Shown: piece after piece, positions 61,318-64,000 of the stretch
Layout: each line of letters starts with the position of its first letter
Position numbering within the stretch: position 1 is the stretch's first letter
Assembly (NCBI RefSeq): GCF_029350945.1
Contig: NZ_JARKMS010000001.1
Span: 374,375 to 438,374, forward strand
Source: Maribacter huludaoensis
GTDB lineage: Bacteria > Bacteroidota > Bacteroidia > Flavobacteriales > Flavobacteriaceae
Direction: 5' to 3'
Length of the DNA stretch: 64,000 nucleotides
Position numbers and translations under genes: made by a program
Notes under the pieces: generated by a model
Databases searched by the model: none
Seen by the model: only the letters and a program-made list of their open reading frames with translations
What the model was told of the DNA's origin: nothing

Positions 61318-63129
61318 ATGGAACTCAGTACGTTAGACTATACTTTTATTATAGTTTTCTTTTCCCTTGTCTTAGGCATAGGGTTTTATGTTTCAAAAAC
61401 ATCTGGTAAAAATTCATCGGAGTTTTTTCTATCGGGCCGTACAATGCCATGGTGGTTATTAGGTCTTTCAATGGTGGCAACTACATTTTCAACAGATACC
61501 CCCAATTTGGTGACCGATATTGTGCGAACAAACGGAGTATCCGGCAACTGGGTCTGGTGGTGTTTTTTGATTACAGGTATGTTAACCGTTTTCGTGTATG
61601 CAAAATTATGGCGTAAATCAAATGTAAATACAGATTTAGAGTTTTATGAAATGCGCTACGGCGGTAAACCGGCAAGTTTTTTAAGAAAGTTCAGGGCGGT
61701 TTATTTAGGGGTGATTTTCAATGTGATAACCATGTCTGCCGTAACATTGGCAGCGATAAAAATTGGTAGTATTATGCTGGGCTTAGAACCTTGGCAAACG
61801 GTAGTCAGTGCAGGTCTTATAACGGTAACTTTTAGTGCGCTTGGCGGATTCAAAGGAGTGGTGTATACCGATTTTTTGCTATTCTTTGTTGCCATGGTAG
61901 GCGCAATAGGTGCAGCATATTATTTAGTGAATATACCTGAAGTTGGTGGTATAGAAGCGTTAATGGCGAATGAGAACGTAGCTTCGAAATTGAACATATT
62001 ACCAGATTTCAGTAATAAGAAGGCATTGATTACCTTATTTATTATTCCCCTTGCCGTGCAATGGTGGAGCTCTTGGTACCCAGGTGCAGAGCCAGGTGGT
62101 GGTGGTTATATAGCGCAACGTATGTTGGCGGCAAAAGATGAAAATCACGCCATTGGGGCAACCTTCTTTTTCAATATTATGCACTACGCTCTAAGACCAT
62201 GGCCATGGATTTTAGTGGCATTGGCATCTATTGTAGTGTACCCAGATTTAGCGAGCATACAAGAAGCTTTCCCAAATGTAACGGCAGATAAATTAGGTCA
62301 TGATTTGGCATATTCTGCTATGCTGACCAAACTACCTAGCGGATTATTAGGTGTGGTATTGACTTCTTTGGTGGCGGCTTATATGAGTACTATTAGTACG
62401 CAGTTAAATTGGGGGTCGTCTTACATTGTTTTTGATTTTTACAAACAACAGATAAATCCTGATGCATCAGAAAAAAGATTGGTTGCAGTAGGTAGAATTT
62501 CTACTATTGTTTTAATGTTGTTCAGTGCTGCATTGGCGCTGTTACTGCAAAATGCACTACAGTTATTCGATATTTTGTTGGCATTCGGTGCAGGAACAGG
62601 ATTGATATTTATTCTAAGATGGTTCTGGTGGAGAATTAATGCGTGGAGCGAGATTACTGCAATGTTTGCATCGGGTATTATCTCTATCATATTAAAATTG
62701 ACTCCCGTAGGTGCCTATCTTTTTGCGACGGAAACTGGGGTACTGCCAGATTGGTCAGAATATATATTCATAGTTGTGGTAACGACTGTCATTTGGTTAG
62801 TGGCGACATTTATGACCCAGCCTGAATCTAACGATACTTTAAGAAGCTTCTACAAAAAAATTCAGCCAGGTGGTCCGGGTTGGTCAAAAGTGGTTGCCGA
62901 TGCAAATAAAGATGCAGTAGAAATTGTAAAGGATAAAGAGAAGTGGAGTGTTCCGGCCGGCGTAACGGCAATGTTGTTAGGGGTAATTCTTATTTATTCT
63001 ATAATGTTTGCAACAGGATATTGGATCTATGGTAGAACCACACAGGCTATTGTTTTAACCGTAATTTCTGCAATTGCAGGGGCATTGTTGGTAAAAGCTT
63101 GGAATCGCTTAAAAGGGAACATCTTATAA
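61318..63129 (+). CDS. SSS-family sodium:solute symporter
   Basis: 603 residues, about 14 membrane helices. SSS landmarks: SEFFLSGRTMPWWLLGLSMVATTFSTDTP at the start and a GRISTIVLMLFSAALALL segment. The family imports sugars, amino acids or vitamins with sodium. 7 bp before an HGSNAT-like gene, so a glycan-related substrate such as an amino sugar is a reasonable guess. Confidence 0.9.
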   Translation: MELSTLDYTFIIVFFSLVLGIGFYVSKTSGKNSSEFFLSGRTMPWWLLGLSMVATTFSTDTPNLVTDIVRTNGVSGNWVWWCFLITGMLTVFVYAKLWRKSNVNTDLEFYEMRYGGKPASFLRKFRAVYLGVIFNVITMSAVTLAAIKIGSIMLGLEPWQTVVSAGLITVTFSALGGFKGVVYTDFLLFFVAMVGAIGAAYYLVNIPEVGGIEALMANENVASKLNILPDFSNKKALITLFIIPLAVQWWSSWYPGAEPGGGGYIAQRMLAAKDENHAIGATFFFNIMHYALRPWPWILVALASIVVYPDLASIQEAFPNVTADKLGHDLAYSAMLTKLPSGLLGVVLTSLVAAYMSTISTQLNWGSSYIVFDFYKQQINPDASEKRLVAVGRISTIVLMLFSAALALLLQNALQLFDILLAFGAGTGLIFILRWFWWRINAWSEITAMFASGIISIILKLTPVGAYLFATETGVLPDWSEYIFIVVVTTVIWLVATFMTQPESNDTLRSFYKKIQPGGPGWSKVVADANKDAVEIVKDKEKWSVPAGVTAMLLGVILIYSIMFATGYWIYGRTTQAIVLTVISAIAGALLVKAWNRLKGNIL

Positions 63130-63136
63130 TGCGAAG

Positions 63137-64000
63137 ATGAAAAAGGATAGAATTTTATCGGTCGATATCTTTAGGGGAGCCACTATCCTTTTAATGGTCT
63201 TGGTAAATACACCGGGAACATGGTCTAATGTGTATGCCCCTTTCTTGCATGCCGATTGGCATGGATATACACCTACCGATTTAGTTTTTCCGTTCTTCCT
63301 ATTTATAGTGGGTACATCAATTACATTCTCCTATAAAAACAGAACTGTAGATGCTGCTGCCTATAAAAAGATTGCCATTAGAGCATTGAAGTTAATTGCA
63401 TTGGGTCTTTTCTTAGGAGCATTTCTTATTCATTTTCCGTTCTTTAAAAGTTTCAGTGATATTCGTTTTCCTGGGGTATTGCAACGAATAGGTGTGGTAT
63501 TCTTCTTTGCGGCGATTTTGTTCATCAACTTGAATTGGAAACAGTTGATTTGGGTGACAGCGATATTATTAATAGGATATTGGCTGCTGATGACATTTAT
63601 TCCTGTAGAAGGTGTGGCATCTACATTAAAACGAGCACCAAATAATCTTGCGAATTGGATAGATGTAAAAGTTTTTGGTTCTCACAATTACAAAGCAGAT
63701 TATGACCCAGAAGGATTATTAAGTACTATGCCTTCTATTGCAAGCTCCTTATTGGGAGTTTTTACGGGTCTCATCTTAACCAGTAAACAAGAAAAGAAAG
63801 CCACCATATTATTGGGGCTAGGTGGCAGTCTTTTAATCATTGGTCATATTTGGGATATATTCTTTCCCATTAACAAAGCACTATGGACAAGTAGTTTTGT
63901 ATTGGTAACCGCAGGTTGGGCAAATCTTATTCTAGCATTAATTTATTATTTGACAGATGTAAAGAAAATAGAATTCGGTTCTATATTTAGGTATGCAGGT
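63137..64000 (+). CDS. HGSNAT-like membrane acyltransferase (partial, runs off the window)
   Basis: The first 288 codons are in the window with no stop. SVDIFRGATILLMVLVNTPG and HGYTPTDLVFPFFLFIVG are the hallmarks of the heparan-alpha-glucosaminide N-acetyltransferase/DUF5009 family, and later GVLQRIGVVFFFAAILF. Multi-pass membrane protein that would acetylate amino sugars. The 3' end lies beyond 64000. Confidence 0.88.
   Translation, partial: MKKDRILSVDIFRGATILLMVLVNTPGTWSNVYAPFLHADWHGYTPTDLVFPFFLFIVGTSITFSYKNRTVDAAAYKKIAIRALKLIALGLFLGAFLIHFPFFKSFSDIRFPGVLQRIGVVFFFAAILFINLNWKQLIWVTAILLIGYWLLMTFIPVEGVASTLKRAPNNLANWIDVKVFGSHNYKADYDPEGLLSTMPSIASSLLGVFTGLILTSKQEKKATILLGLGGSLLIIGHIWDIFFPINKALWTSSFVLVTAGWANLILALIYYLTDVKKIEFGSIFRYAG

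Overview
The window comes from a Bacteroidota chromosome, most likely a marine member of the Flavobacteriaceae (Maribacter/Zobellia-like). The base composition is AT-rich. Promoters fit the Bacteroidota TAnnTTTG -7 pattern and Shine-Dalgarno sequences are weak. Many products are typical of the family: an M14 peptidase with an HDNNRDW motif, an Alginate_exp-type porin, NarL-type two-component pairs, and an HGSNAT-like acyltransferase beside an SSS symporter. No rRNA genes, complete IS elements, prophage or CRISPR arrays were seen. All genus-level statements are inference.

Region 1 (1-13.1 kb) is mixed: methylmalonyl-CoA epimerase; a CAU-anticodon tRNA followed by a GIY-YIG nuclease gene and a broken second copy of the tRNA 3' part; a large M14 peptidase; a TPR histidine kinase with its LuxR-type regulator; a 139-bp tandem hairpin repeat; small unknown proteins; a TlpA-like thioredoxin; and a NahK-like kinase.

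Region 2 (13.1-38.9 kb) is a complete nitrate assimilation island. Leftward from 19.18 kb run nirB, nirD, a DUF4202 gene, a NarX-like sensor kinase and a Met8-like siroheme gene. Rightward run cobA, a NarK-type transporter, an FNR-like regulator with a possible Fe-S cysteine set, and a five-gene heme/flavin electron-transfer cluster (globin, monoheme lipoprotein, HX13H diheme membrane protein, FAD/ferredoxin reductase, pentaheme cytochrome). Then come the nrtABCD nitrate ABC transporter with an outer-membrane porin, a NarL-type regulator, an assimilatory nitrate reductase fused to a NirB-like FAD/[2Fe-2S] module, and a protein made of cofactor-less nitrite-reductase-like domains plus a rubredoxin. 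Nearly every promoter in this island carries TACGTA/TACTTAT boxes, several as exact 7-2-7 inverted repeats, which suggests one shared regulon controlled by the NarX/NarL-like pair and/or the FNR-like protein.

Region 3 (39-57.3 kb) is rich in envelope and stress genes: an HD/Pycsar-type effector fusion, a degenerate metallophosphatase fused to an outer-membrane barrel, a semialdehyde dehydrogenase, YtxH/holin-like/DUF6327 proteins, Dps, DUF2652, topoisomerase IB, a DUF2945-type Tudor-like protein, a DUF2383 four-helix protein, a catalytically degenerate SRAP-like protein, an AraC regulator, an AsmA-like protein, an ArsC-fold protein without cysteine, cardiolipin synthase and a putative metallopeptidase.

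Region 4 (57.3-64 kb) has a GH3-family protein, a SUKH-like immunity protein, an unknown secreted protein bordered by a fossil copy of the TauE/SafE 3' end, the intact TauE/SafE transporter, an SSS symporter, and the start of an HGSNAT-like gene that runs off the window.
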